The notes under the pieces were generated by a model. That model had not been told where the DNA came from. It worked only from the letters and a program-made list of their open reading frames with translations, and did not search any database. A stretch of DNA of 64,000 bases, taken from Microbacterium sp. BR1. GTDB lineage: Bacteria > Actinomycetota > Actinomycetes > Actinomycetales > Microbacteriaceae. The position numbers were made by a program, and so were the translations under genes. The number at the start of each line of letters is the position of its first letter. The stretch's first letter is position 1. Shown here one piece after another: positions 53,385 through 61,905 of the stretch. Location of the stretch: assembly GCF_002812725.1 (NCBI RefSeq), contig NZ_NMUN01000001.1, positions 1 to 64,000 of the forward strand. Direction: 5' to 3'.

Positions 53385-54103
53385 GTGAGCACCTCCAGAT
53401 CCGGGGGAACCTCGAGCTTACGTAACGCCGAACCGGAGTCACTGACGACTTCTCCATCCCTGATGCGCACCTGTCGAGGCATCCTGTCGGCGAGGTCTTG
53501 ATCGTGGGTGATGACCACCACGGTGGTTCCTGCCTCGTTCAGTTCCCTCAGGATCTCCACCACTGCTGCCCCTGACCGGCTGTCGAGACTTCCTGTGGGC
53601 TCATCCGCAAGCAGCAGGTCAGGTTTCCCGACGACCGCTCGCGCTATAGCTACACGCTGGCGTTCACCTCCCGACAGGTGGCGGGGCTGGTGGCGCAGGC
53701 GATGCTTCAGCCCTACGCGCTCCAGCGCAAGCGCTGCACGCCGTCTTCGCTCCGCGACGGGACCACCGGTGTACATCAGCCCGGTGGCGACGTTGTCCAA
53801 GGCTGTGACGCCGTCAGCGAGGTGGAACTGCTGGAATATGAACCCGATCGTATATGCGCGCAGCGCAGACAGCTCAGCGTCTCCAAGCTCCGCCACGTCA
53901 TGGCCCGCGATACATGTGCGTCCCGACGTCGCACGGTCAAGAGTGCCCATCAGGTTCAGCAGAGTGGACTTTCCCGAGCCGCTCGGGCCCACAATGGCCA
54001 CCATCTCTCCCCTGTCGATGCGGAGGTCTACACCGCGCAAGGCGAGGGTGGGGGGCGACCCGTACGAACGGGTCACCCTGGCAAGATCGATCACGGCGTT
54101 CAC
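53381..54103 (-). CDS. MacB/LolD-type ABC transporter ATPase
   Basis: This 240-residue ATPase has Walker A I-V-G-P-S-G-S-G-K-S-T-L, the Q-loop F-I-F-Q-Q-F-H-L (L-F-Q-Q-like), signature L-S-G-G-E-R-Q-R-V-A-I-A-R-A, Walker B L-L-L-A-D-E-P-T-G-S-L-D and switch His V-V-I-T-H-D. It overlaps both neighbours by four bases and drives the MacB-type permease. Confidence 0.93.
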   Translation of the reverse strand: MNAVIDLARVTRSYGSPPTLALRGVDLRIDRGEMVAIVGPSGSGKSTLLNLMGTLDRATSGRTCIAGHDVAELGDAELSALRAYTIGFIFQQFHLADGVTALDNVATGLMYTGGPVAERRRRAALALERVGLKHRLRHQPRHLSGGERQRVAIARAVVGKPDLLLADEPTGSLDSRSGAAVVEILRELNEAGTTVVVITHDQDLADRMPRQVRIRDGEVVSDSGSALRKLEVPPDLEVLT

Positions 54104-55275
54104 TTTGCGACCGCCACTGCATCGCCCTCAGCGACATCGCCACCTACGATCTCCACCATTCCGTCGGCGAACTTTCCGAGCTCGACGGGCACGACCTCGC
54201 TCTTGTTCTTTCCGACGCGTTCAACCGCCGACACTCCGCCGACGTCGGCGAGAAGCGCCGTGACCGGCACGAGGAGCACATCCTCGGCGATCACGTCGCG
54301 CAAGGTGACACTGATCGTCACGGTATCGAAAGCTGCCGCCACAGAAGGGTCATCGAGCACGAGTGTCAGTGGAAGCTTCAGCGAGGTGCCACCGTTCGGG
54401 CTATCACGTTCGACTGGCGAGCCAACTGCAGTGATGGTTCCTTCGGCCGACGTTCCGTTCGGGAGCTGGACAACTACCTTCGCACCCAGCGGAGCGTTGG
54501 CTGCCATGCTCGGATCGAGGTCGATGCTGGCCTGCTTGCTCGTGTCTGAAACCTTCAGAACTACGCCGCCCGCTCCACTTCCGACGCCCGCCACCACGTC
54601 CTGTATTCGCAGGTCCGCAGGCGCGAACACAATTCGACCTTGCTCGATCCTTCCCGTTCGTTCGAGCCCACGGGCGTTCTGCCACTTCCTGATGGCGACG
54701 ATGGTTGACCACCTGAACTTTTCATCGGGTGTTTCGCCGAAGAATCCGAGGGCAGCAAGGTTCTCTTCAAGCTGTCGAACGTCGGGGCCGTCGCTCATCC
54801 CTTCAGCGAACTCGCGCCAGGCAGGAAGCCCTCCCAGCATCAGGATCACCGGGGTGTTGTCCACTCGAAACAGCTCCCCCCCGCGTCCAACCACTGTTCC
54901 CGGAGTTGGGACGGCCGTCACGGTGCCCTGAAGAAGGGAACCCAGATCACGGATGTTTCCGAACTCGAGTTTGCCCGTAAGCCGGACCTGCTCCACAAGA
55001 TCCCCCCGACTGACTTCAGTGGTATCGGTCGGCGGCGCACCGCGTTCGTCGTTCGCTTCCGCTGGCGGCCTGGCTAGGAGGAAGGCCGCAACAACTGCGA
55101 TGACCACTGCAGCGCTCGTCGCCGCGACTATCCATCCGCGGCGAGCACCCCGTGAATGGGATCTGTTCTCTGAATCGTCCTCCTTCACGGAATCAGAGGA
55201 TTCAAGGCTTGGAAGCGCATCCGGGGATTCGTTTGGATGCTGAGGGCGCTTGAGGTGGGTCACTCGCCGCTTCAT
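54100..55275 (-). CDS. Membrane-fusion/adaptor protein with peptidoglycan-binding-like domain
   Basis: This 391-residue protein has a cytoplasmic N-terminus of about 48 residues, one membrane helix (A-A-T-S-A-A-V-V-I-A-V-V-A-A-F-L-L-A) and T-T-E-V-S-R-G-D-L-V-E-Q-V-R-L-T-G as the lipoyl/barrel start. A PG_binding_1-like stretch follows (V-R-Q-L-E-E-N-L-A-A-L-G-F and S-T-I-V-A-I-R-K-W-Q), with a C-terminal barrel after it. This is the Gram-positive adaptor type found with MacB-like exporters. The ATG overlaps the stop of the broken lipoprotein gene (ATGA); a start 12 codons earlier is unsupported. Confidence 0.85.
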   Translation of the reverse strand: MKRRVTHLKRPQHPNESPDALPSLESSDSVKEDDSENRSHSRGARRGWIVAATSAAVVIAVVAAFLLARPPAEANDERGAPPTDTTEVSRGDLVEQVRLTGKLEFGNIRDLGSLLQGTVTAVPTPGTVVGRGGELFRVDNTPVILMLGGLPAWREFAEGMSDGPDVRQLEENLAALGFFGETPDEKFRWSTIVAIRKWQNARGLERTGRIEQGRIVFAPADLRIQDVVAGVGSGAGGVVLKVSDTSKQASIDLDPSMAANAPLGAKVVVQLPNGTSAEGTITAVGSPVERDSPNGGTSLKLPLTLVLDDPSVAAAFDTVTISVTLRDVIAEDVLLVPVTALLADVGGVSAVERVGKNKSEVVPVELGKFADGMVEIVGGDVAEGDAVAVAK

Positions 55276-55360
55276 CCTTCCGCTCCTGGATATCCGGCTT
55301 CTTCGATGCACTTGTCCAGATCCTCGGGTGCGTAATCACCGGAAGGCATCGCCGCGACAG

Positions 55361-56774
55361 GGTGGCGTCCGGCAAGGTGGTGTACGGATCGGGTGACCGT
55401 GTCGCTGCGGACGTAGCGACGGTCACCGCGTGATCCTTCGAGAGAACTCTTCACATCCATCTCGAAAGGACCCCGACGATGACCGTCTCACCCCACGATA
55501 TCGACCCTGCCCGCTTCCTCGAAGACCACCTCGCGCAGGCGTCTCCCGATCTGCTGCGGGAGATGCTCGGCACGTTCATCAACCAGCTGCTATCCGCGGA
55601 CGCGGACCAGATCTGCGGCGCCGCTTACGGCACGATCAGCGACGACAGGGTGAACCGTCGCAACGGTTACCGCCACCGCGACTTCGACACCCGCGCCGGG
55701 ACCATCGACGTGAAGATCCCCAAGCTCCGGCAGGGCACCTACTTCCCGGAGTGGCTGCTGGAACGCCGCCGCCGCGCGGAGGCCGCACTGACCACCGTGG
55801 TCGCGACCAGCTACCTCCTCGGCGTGTCCACCCGTCGGATGGATGACCTGGTGAAGACCCTCGGGATCACCGGGCTGTCGAAGTCGCAGGTGTCGGAGAT
55901 GGCGCGCGACCTTGACGAGCAGGTGACCGCGTTCCGCACCCGGCCGTTGGACGCCGGCCCGTACTCGTTCGTCGCCGCCGACGCGCTCACCATGAAGGTC
56001 CGCGAGGGCGGCCGGGTCGTGAAGGTCGCGGTGCTGGTCGCGACCGGCGTGAACGCCGACGGCTACCGCGAGATCCTCGGTCTGCAAGTCAACTCGACCG
56101 AAGACGGCGCCGGCTGGCTGACGTTCTGGCGCGACCTCGTCGCGAGAGGCCTGACCGGCGTGAAGCTCGTCACGTCCGACGCACACGCAGGTCTGGTCGC
56201 AGCGATCGGCGCGACCGTCGGCGGGTCCTGGCAGAGGTGCAGAACCCACTACGCGGCGAACCTGATGAGCGTGACCCCAAAGTCCTCGTGGCCATGGGTG
56301 AAGACCCTGCTGGGCACGGTTTTCGACCAGCCCGACGCGGAGTCCGTGCACGCCCAGTTCGACCGCGTCCTGGACGCGCTCGAGCACAAGCTCCCCAGGT
56401 CGTTCGAGCACCTCGAGGCCGCACGTGAGGAGATCCTCGCGTTCACCGCGTTCCCGAAGAGCATCTGGCGGCAGATCTGGTCCAACAATCCGAACGAACG
56501 CCTCAACCGGGAGATCCGCCGCCGCACCGACGTCGTGGGCATCTTCCCGAACCGCGACGCGATCATCCGGCTCGTCGGCGCCGTCCTCGCCGAGCAACAC
56601 GACGAGTGGGCCGAGCAACGCCGCTACCTCGGCCTCGACGCCCTCGCCGCCGCACGCCGCGTCGGCGAACCCACCACAGAGGAGGTGATCGAACCCGACC
56701 TTCGGGCCCTCACAGCCTGACCTCGACACGAGGGATCACACGATCACCGATACACCACGTCCCAGGACTTGACC
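55361..56774 (+). mobile_element. IS256-family element, copy 3
   Basis: This is the same 1,414-bp element in the plus orientation, flanked by the 8-bp direct repeat CGCGACAG (55353-55360 and 56775-56782). It splits the lipoprotein gene at the head of the exporter operon. It is in direct orientation to copy 1, with 33.4 kb between them. Confidence 0.95.
55479..56720 (+). CDS. IS256-family transposase (copy 3)
   Basis: The 413-residue transposase is identical in translation to copies 1 and 2 and complete. It is transcribed against the exporter operon in which the element sits. Confidence 0.96.
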   Translation: MTVSPHDIDPARFLEDHLAQASPDLLREMLGTFINQLLSADADQICGAAYGTISDDRVNRRNGYRHRDFDTRAGTIDVKIPKLRQGTYFPEWLLERRRRAEAALTTVVATSYLLGVSTRRMDDLVKTLGITGLSKSQVSEMARDLDEQVTAFRTRPLDAGPYSFVAADALTMKVREGGRVVKVAVLVATGVNADGYREILGLQVNSTEDGAGWLTFWRDLVARGLTGVKLVTSDAHAGLVAAIGATVGGSWQRCRTHYAANLMSVTPKSSWPWVKTLLGTVFDQPDAESVHAQFDRVLDALEHKLPRSFEHLEAAREEILAFTAFPKSIWRQIWSNNPNERLNREIRRRTDVVGIFPNRDAIIRLVGAVLAEQHDEWAEQRRYLGLDALAAARRVGEPTTEEVIEPDLRALTA

Positions 56775-57359
56775 CGCGACAGTGCCGCCGGGACCGATCT
56801 CAGGGTCCGGGAAGTCGTATCCTGCTTCACGCATGCATGCCGCGAGGAGGAGTCCCATCTCATTCATCTCTTCGCTAGACGGGAGGTCGTCCCGAGTGGG
56901 AGCCTGCCCGAGTTCCTCGTCACAGAACTCCATCGCCTTTTCCATCGCGACCCGATCGGCTTCAGTCGGCTTAGGCGGCGGAGCCGAGCCCTCATCGCCA
57001 GCCTCGCCGGCCTTGACCATGAACTGTGAGAGGTCGACTCCCTGATCCCCGACGCACTTCTCCCAGGCGAGCTGCCACTCCTCGTAATCCTGTTGCTGAC
57101 TTGAAGAGTCCAGTTCGCCGGGTTTCTCGGTGGCGGGCGAGGGCGCGCAGGCGACGAGTCCGGTCAGCAACACGACGCCCGCAAGGGCGTGCAAGCCACG
57201 GTTACGTATGTTTCGCATGAAGATGTCCTTTCGAGTGGGCCCGTTTGTGGGCACAGCCAAGTAGGCGGTGAGCCCGGTCGCAGGGGAGTAAAGGGATCTC
57301 TTTACGATCAGCGAACCCGTGCAGTGGTTGCATAGGAATACGAGTTGAGGAGTATCACC

Positions 57360-58022
57360 GTGAGGGTTTTGGTTGTTGAGGATGAGGTGTACCTCGCCGA
57401 AGCTATTCGCGCGCGGCTGGCGCTCGACGCGATTTCAGCGGACGTCACCTACGACGGCGAGGCCGCGCTTCAGGCAGTGTCGGATACCAACTATGAGGTT
57501 GTCCTGCTTGACAGGGATATCCCCGTGGTGGATGGCGACGAGGTATGCCATCGGCTCGCGGTGAACCCAGATCGACCCGCGATCCTGATGCTCACAGCAG
57601 CTCGCCGCCTCGACGACAAGGTCGAGGGACTGGCGCTGGGTGCGGACGACTATCTGTCGAAGCCGTTCGAATTTGCTGAGCTGATTGCCCGCATCCGCGC
57701 GCTCGCCCGACGCCGGTTTACGGCGCTGCCGCCAACCCTGGAATTAAACGACCTCCGCCTCAACTCGGTGCGTCGGGAGGTGACACGGTCGGGAAGGTTC
57801 GTCCAGCTCACTCGCAAGGAATTCGCCGTCCTCGAAGTGCTGATGCGTGACCCCGGGGCCGTCGTCAGCGCCGAGCAACTTCTCGAGCGGGCATGGGACG
57901 AGAATGCAAACCCGTTCACCAACTCCGTCAAGGTCACGATCAGCACTCTACGTCGCAAGCTCGGGGAGCCGCGACTAATCGATACGGTTCAGGGCGGCTA
58001 CGTGATCGGAAGGTCGGGCTAA
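57360..58022 (+). CDS. Response regulator, OmpR/PhoB type
   Basis: This 220-residue regulator has a receiver domain with V-V-E-D-E (acidic pair) and V-V-L-L-D-R-D-I-P, where the phospho-acceptor Asp is followed by R-D-I-P as in OmpR-type proteins. L-T-A-A and S-K-P-F with the conserved Lys follow. The C-terminal winged helix has L-T-R-K-E-F-A-V-L-E-V-L and V-T-I-S-T-L-R-R-K-L-G. GAGGAG upstream of the GTG fixes the start, rejecting a TTG five codons earlier. It is divergent from the lipoprotein/MacAB operon, so it probably controls it in response to envelope stress or an antimicrobial. Confidence 0.9.
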   Translation: MRVLVVEDEVYLAEAIRARLALDAISADVTYDGEAALQAVSDTNYEVVLLDRDIPVVDGDEVCHRLAVNPDRPAILMLTAARRLDDKVEGLALGADDYLSKPFEFAELIARIRALARRRFTALPPTLELNDLRLNSVRREVTRSGRFVQLTRKEFAVLEVLMRDPGAVVSAEQLLERAWDENANPFTNSVKVTISTLRRKLGEPRLIDTVQGGYVIGRSG

Positions 58023-58103
58023 ACGTGATCGGAGGTCGGGCTAAATGAGGACTGAACAAGAGACGGTCAAGCGACGAAACGCGCCGAGTCACGAAGATGC
58101 CTC

Positions 58104-59378
58104 ATGCGCGTGAGGCCCCGGATGCGCATGGAGCGCTTCCGGCTGACGCTTCGTGCTCGCCTGGCCTACACCTACGCGGGGCTGCTCACCCTGGCGGGCG
58201 CGCTCATGATGCTCGTGGTGTATTTGGTGGTTGGCTTCTTGCCCACATACACGTTCGCAGTGCCCTCAGTCAGGACGACTGGCCCGCCCGCCGTCGGTGA
58301 GGTCGACCCGGGGATCGCGAGCACGGCTCTGACTCCGGGCTACGTCGTGTCATCTCGCGACGATGTGCTACGACTCATCCTCGTCATCGCATGCATCCTC
58401 CTCGTGCTCCTCGCGGTAGGAGGCGGTTGGGTAGGGTGGGTTGTTTCCGGACGCATGCTGCGACCGTTGCAAGAGGTGAATGCAGCGGCTCATCGGGCAG
58501 CCCGAGGGCACCTTGACCATCGCATCTCGCTACGAGGTCCACGAGACGAGATCTCTGATCTTGCAGACACCTTTGACGAGATGCTGGAGGGACTCGAGCG
58601 CTCGTTCGCAACTTATCGTCGATTCGCGGCAAACGCATCTCATGAACTGAGGACGCCCCTCGCGACGACTCGCGCGATGCTCGACGTCGCGCTCGCGGGC
58701 GCGGAGGACGCCGAACGTCCCCTTCTTCAGCGCCTGCGAGAAACTAACGAGCGGAGCATTCAAACGGTTGAATCGCTCCTTGACCTCAGTGAGGTCGAGG
58801 CTGCCCGCCCAGTGCAACAGCCTGTCGAGCTGGAGCAGATCGTATCCTTCGTCCTCGCCGATGTCGCACAGGAGGCGGACGAAGCCTGCATCCGGATTGA
58901 TTACCGGCTCTCGGCGGCGACGGTCAACGCTGACCCGACCCTCCTCCGTCAGCTGGTGCTGAACCTGATTCAAAACGCAATCCGGCACAACTCGGAGGGC
59001 GGGTGGATAGTGGTCACTACTTCCCTCGAACGCAGGGGCTGCCCGGTTCTCCAGGTGAAGAACAGCGGGGCCCACGTTCCCGAGTCCGCAATCGATTCGC
59101 TGACGTCACCTTTCTTTCGACTGCAGGGTCGCTCGACGGCATCCACGTCGAAAGGACGTGGGCTCGGGCTCTCGATAATCGAGGCTATTGCCGACCGTCA
59201 CGACGCCCACTTGGGGCTCGAGCCAGGACGAGAAGGAGGGCTTGTCGCCACCGTCACGTTCCCTTCAGGCGAAAACCGCCAATCGGAACGTTCGCGTGGG
59301 GCGCCAGCCCTAACTCCGTCTGAGCTCGAACTACCTCGAGCACGCGACGGAGCTTCTCGAGCCCCGTCGCGTAGATAA
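58104..59378 (+). CDS. Sensor histidine kinase
   Basis: This 424-residue membrane kinase has two helices (Y-A-G-L-L-T-L-A-G-A-L-M-M-L-V-V-Y-L-V-V and L-I-L-V-I-A-C-I-L-L-V-L-L-A-V) around a short extracytoplasmic loop, then a HAMP segment. The phospho-acceptor region is A-N-A-S-H-E-L-R-T-P-L-A and the ATPase boxes are L-V-L-N-L-I-Q-N-A-I-R-H-N and G-R-G-L-G-L-S-I. The small sensory loop (about 50 residues) resembles intramembrane-type sensors of antibiotic-related stress. Partner of the response regulator just upstream. Confidence 0.9.
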   Translation: MRVRPRMRMERFRLTLRARLAYTYAGLLTLAGALMMLVVYLVVGFLPTYTFAVPSVRTTGPPAVGEVDPGIASTALTPGYVVSSRDDVLRLILVIACILLVLLAVGGGWVGWVVSGRMLRPLQEVNAAAHRAARGHLDHRISLRGPRDEISDLADTFDEMLEGLERSFATYRRFAANASHELRTPLATTRAMLDVALAGAEDAERPLLQRLRETNERSIQTVESLLDLSEVEAARPVQQPVELEQIVSFVLADVAQEADEACIRIDYRLSAATVNADPTLLRQLVLNLIQNAIRHNSEGGWIVVTTSLERRGCPVLQVKNSGAHVPESAIDSLTSPFFRLQGRSTASTSKGRGLGLSIIEAIADRHDAHLGLEPGREGGLVATVTFPSGENRQSERSRGAPALTPSELELPRARDGASRAPSRR

Positions 59379-59726
59379 GGCTAACCGGCCCATTCGATCC
59401 TGGTGGAAGTGCTTAGTGGCACGTCGACGTTGCGCCAGGACGCGGTCTTCAGTCAGGTCGGCACCAGCCGATCTGCGCGCGTGGTTGGCACGGCTGACGG
59501 ATGCTCGAATCTATGTATTGCGCTCCGCGGGCTCGCATCAGTCTCACGCGCGGCAGAGAGGCGCGACTGGGCGGCCGGATCAGTTGCTCAAATCCTTGAC
59601 CCACGGTCACCGCACCTTGTCCCAACAGGACCGAGCGCTCGGACACGAGACTGCTCTCGGGCAGACCTCAATGACAGGGGCTCCTTCACTATCGACGCGC
59701 GCTTCCACCTCTCGTCATAAGCCAAG
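59379..59726. other. Intergenic stretch with no supported gene
   Basis: About 350 bases lie between the convergent kinase and LysR genes. Frames of about 100-146 codons are open on the plus strand, but they run into the 3' end of the LysR gene, have unbalanced Arg/Ser composition and match no family. It may contain degraded coding sequence. Confidence 0.4.
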
Positions 59727-60626
59727 TCAGAAAACGTCCCAGTCGCGCGCACGTTCAACAAGGCCGTCAATCACCCTCGTCGTGGGGGCCGTCAACGGCG
59801 TGGCAGCCGCGATCGCGAGGTGGAGGGTGTTTATCGGTCTCTCTCCCGGGCGGTGAAGCACCTCCACGCTCCCGGCGCCAATCGCCGCGTCGGCGAGGTA
59901 TCGCGGCAGCGCAGAGATTCCCGCGCCCGCCACAACGGCGGTGAGAACGCCGCGCAGATCGGGAACGATCAATGCAAGACTGTTAGTTGGTCTGTGACCG
60001 AACTGGCTACGCCAGTACCGCCGCACGATTGACAAGTCGGCGTCGTACGCTACCAAGGGGAGATGCTGTAACGCTGTCGCCGGATCGGTCGCGAGGTGGT
60101 CTCGATCGATGCTGCGAGCAAGTGACGGAGCACCGACCAGAACGAATTCCTCGTCCACGAGCCCGCGATATCGGATGCCCTTCATCGGTTTCCGCACTGA
60201 CGACACGACGATATCGAGAGCGCCCTGAGCGAGCTGGTTCAGCAGGTCCTCTGCCAGGCCCAGGGTGAACTCGAGCCGTATGCCATCGGCGGTGAGGGGC
60301 GCGAGCGTCGGTATCACCCGAGCAGCCACGACGTCGCTCGCCCCGCCAACACGCACCGTTGAGTCGAGACCTGACGGCGGCGCAGTCCAGGCATCTTGCA
60401 GTCGGTCGACGGCCGCCGCCACCTTCAGCACTAATGCTTCCCCCGCGGAGGTCGCCACCGATCCACTGACCGAGCGGATGAAGAGCGACGTGCCGAGGTC
60501 CGCTTCCAGACGGGCGATCCGGTCGCTGACCGCAGGCTGGCTAAGGCCAAGGCGGGTCGCTGCAGCGGTGAATGAACCTGCGCGGTGCACGACGACGAAC
60601 GTATGCAGCAGATCGAGGTCGGGCAT
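59727..60626 (-). CDS. LysR-family transcriptional regulator
   Basis: This 299-residue regulator has an N-terminal helix-turn-helix (H-T-F-V-V-V-H-R-A-G-S-F-T, A-A-T-R-L-G-L-S-Q-P-A-V-S-D-R-I, L-G-T-S-L-F-I-R) and an effector domain. GGGAG seven bases before the ATG supports the start. It is divergent from the DJ-1-like gene across 112 bases, which it most likely controls, perhaps in response to reactive aldehydes (inference). Confidence 0.9.
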   Translation of the reverse strand: MPDLDLLHTFVVVHRAGSFTAAATRLGLSQPAVSDRIARLEADLGTSLFIRSVSGSVATSAGEALVLKVAAAVDRLQDAWTAPPSGLDSTVRVGGASDVVAARVIPTLAPLTADGIRLEFTLGLAEDLLNQLAQGALDIVVSSVRKPMKGIRYRGLVDEEFVLVGAPSLARSIDRDHLATDPATALQHLPLVAYDADLSIVRRYWRSQFGHRPTNSLALIVPDLRGVLTAVVAGAGISALPRYLADAAIGAGSVEVLHRPGERPINTLHLAIAAATPLTAPTTRVIDGLVERARDWDVF

Positions 60627-60738
60627 CGATTGCTCCCATCAGAAAAGTGATCTTCACCGAGGATCATAAGAAATTTACGTGATGTATACCTCGTTTCCAA
60701 CCTCAACGGCCCAAGCATGCCGTCGAAAAGGAGAAGAC

Positions 60739-61425
60739 ATGGCACACACACTTTTGGTGGTTACCGGCGCGAACTCCATCGCGCTCGCAGACTCCACGGC
60801 GCACCCGACCGGATTCTGGGCAGAGGAACTTGTCGAACTGCATCGGGGCCTCGTTAGTGCCGGTCACGACGTGGACCTTGCAACGCCAGGCGGTGTGCAT
60901 CCGGTGGTCGACCCTGGCAGCCTCGTCGGGGAACACGCCGAGGACTTAAAGGCGTACCTCGCCTCGATCGACGGATTCCTCGCGCGCCCGCGTGCTCTCG
61001 CGGACATTCGCTCAGGGCAGTACGACGCGATCATTCTGCCGGGCGGCCACGGGCCAATGGTCGACCTTGCGTTCGATGCATACCTCGGGCGCCTCCTCAT
61101 AGACGCGATTGACCGCGATGCGGTCGTGGGGGTGCTGTGTCATGGACCGGCTGGGCTGCTCAGCGCGGTGCGCCAAGACGGGTCGCTCGCGTTCGCAGGT
61201 CGCCGATTGGCCGTGTTCACCGATGACGAAGAGCGCCAGGGGGGACTCGGCGACGCGTCGCCATATCTGGTGGAGTCCCGGCTGAGGGCACTCGGTGTTC
61301 TTGTCGAGTCTGGCAAGCCCTGGTCGGTAACCGTCGTCACCGACGGATCACTCGTAAGCGGTCAGAATCCGCAGTCCAGCATCGCGACTGCTCGGGCGCT
61401 AGTCGAGGTGCTTTCGGGTCGCTGA
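60739..61425 (+). CDS. DJ-1/PfpI-superfamily protein (Hsp31-like)
   Basis: This 228-residue protein has the type 1 glutamine-amidotransferase-like fold, with I-I-L-P-G-G-H-G-P-M-V-D-L, the nucleophile elbow V-L-C-H-G-P-A-G-L-L with the Cys, and an early Glu-rich helix (W-A-E-E-L-V-E-L). The G-G-H-G-P-M-V-D motif is typical of Hsp31/HchA-type proteins with glyoxalase III or deglycase activity. AAAAGGAGAAG precedes the ATG. Single gene with the divergent LysR regulator; detoxification of methylglyoxal-like aldehydes is the family-based expectation. Confidence 0.85.
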   Translation: MAHTLLVVTGANSIALADSTAHPTGFWAEELVELHRGLVSAGHDVDLATPGGVHPVVDPGSLVGEHAEDLKAYLASIDGFLARPRALADIRSGQYDAIILPGGHGPMVDLAFDAYLGRLLIDAIDRDAVVGVLCHGPAGLLSAVRQDGSLAFAGRRLAVFTDDEERQGGLGDASPYLVESRLRALGVLVESGKPWSVTVVTDGSLVSGQNPQSSIATARALVEVLSGR

Positions 61426-61695
61426 TCGACGGTCGGCGCAACCTGATCGTCAGCATCGAGTCACCCGAAGTCGAGGTTGATTTGTGGACGCCGGTCTATC
61501 AGCAGGTGCGGTCCACGATTGAGATTTCTAGGGGACGGGACGTACCTGTCGTCCTCGAGCTGACCGTCGAACTGAGAACAACTTGAGAAACATTGAGCGG
61601 AAACGAGTACAAGCGAAGAGGGCGTCCAGTCGACCTGTGCCGCGTCAGTTGGGTCCGAACCCGCTCATCTGATCGAGTAGGGCCGCTGCGCAAGG
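61426..61695. other. Intergenic stretch with a coding-like scrap
   Basis: The frame 61425-61586 reads protein-like (I-V-S-I-E-S-P-E-V-E-V-D-L-W-T-P-V-Y then V-V-L-E-L-T-V-E-L), ending in a stop. It has no start and overlaps the DJ-1-like stop out of frame, so it may be the tail of a lost gene. Nothing else is recognisable. Confidence 0.35.
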
Positions 61696-61722
61696 AGTTC
61701 AAATCCCTCCGTCTCCGCCACT
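61696..61722 (+). tRNA. tRNA 3' end only (probable attachment-site scar, tRNA-Ser-like)
   Basis: The segment ends in GTCTCCGCCA preceded by the T-loop consensus GTTCAAATCC, that is T-arm, acceptor 3' strand, discriminator G and encoded CCA. The pairing 5' acceptor strand (GGAGACG expected) is absent from the 100 bases upstream, so this is not a full tRNA. Integrative elements that use tRNA 3' ends leave exactly such a copy at their far end. The full gene should lie on the other side of the element, outside the window. Confidence 0.6.
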
Positions 61723-61905
61723 TTCGCCCGTTTTGAGCCTGTTTCACGCGGCTTCGTTGGGCTTGGATGCTTCTGGTCCCGACTCGTTCGTGGGCAAAGA
61801 GACCGCCTGGCCAGCGTGCCTATTCCACTCGGCGCTCAGCGTTATGCAGTCTGCGTGGCACGTATCTGCCTCGTGTGTCGAGACGCGTGCTCTGGCGGGT
61901 TCGAT
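61723..61905. other. Short stretch between the tRNA scar and the IS
   Basis: A minus-strand frame here (55 codons, ending P-E-A-S-K-P-N-E-A-A before its stop) is protein-like in composition. It has no start and stops are found at once when it is continued across the IS target site. No identifiable gene. Confidence 0.35.

Larger units (their letters stand above)
55274..57218 (-). pseudogene. Small secreted lipoprotein gene split by IS256 copy 3
   Basis: The 5' part (57218 to 56775) starts after AAAGGA. It encodes a signal peptide with lipobox V-A-C, then an acidic domain with C-V-G-D-Q-G, E-F-C-D-E and A-A-C-M-R-E-A-G-Y-D-F-P-D-P. The 3' part resumes at 55360 with M-P-S-G-D-Y-A-P-E-D-L-D-K-C-I-E-E-A-G-Y-P and stops at the ATGA overlap with the adaptor gene. 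Joined without the IS it gives about 176 residues. The four to five Cys and the C-M-R-E-x-G-Y repeat type recall small actinobacterial lipoproteins found with MacB-type exporters. Function unknown, now disrupted. Confidence 0.87.

Noticed and set aside
59403..59856. Candidate genes of 105-146 codons between the kinase and LysR genes
   Set aside because: No ribosome-binding site, odd Ser/Arg composition and overlap with the LysR gene end.
61723..61905. Possible integrase tail next to the tRNA scar
   Set aside because: Protein-like over 55 codons and suitably placed, but no R-H-R-Y motif or start, and stops appear at once beyond the IS target site.
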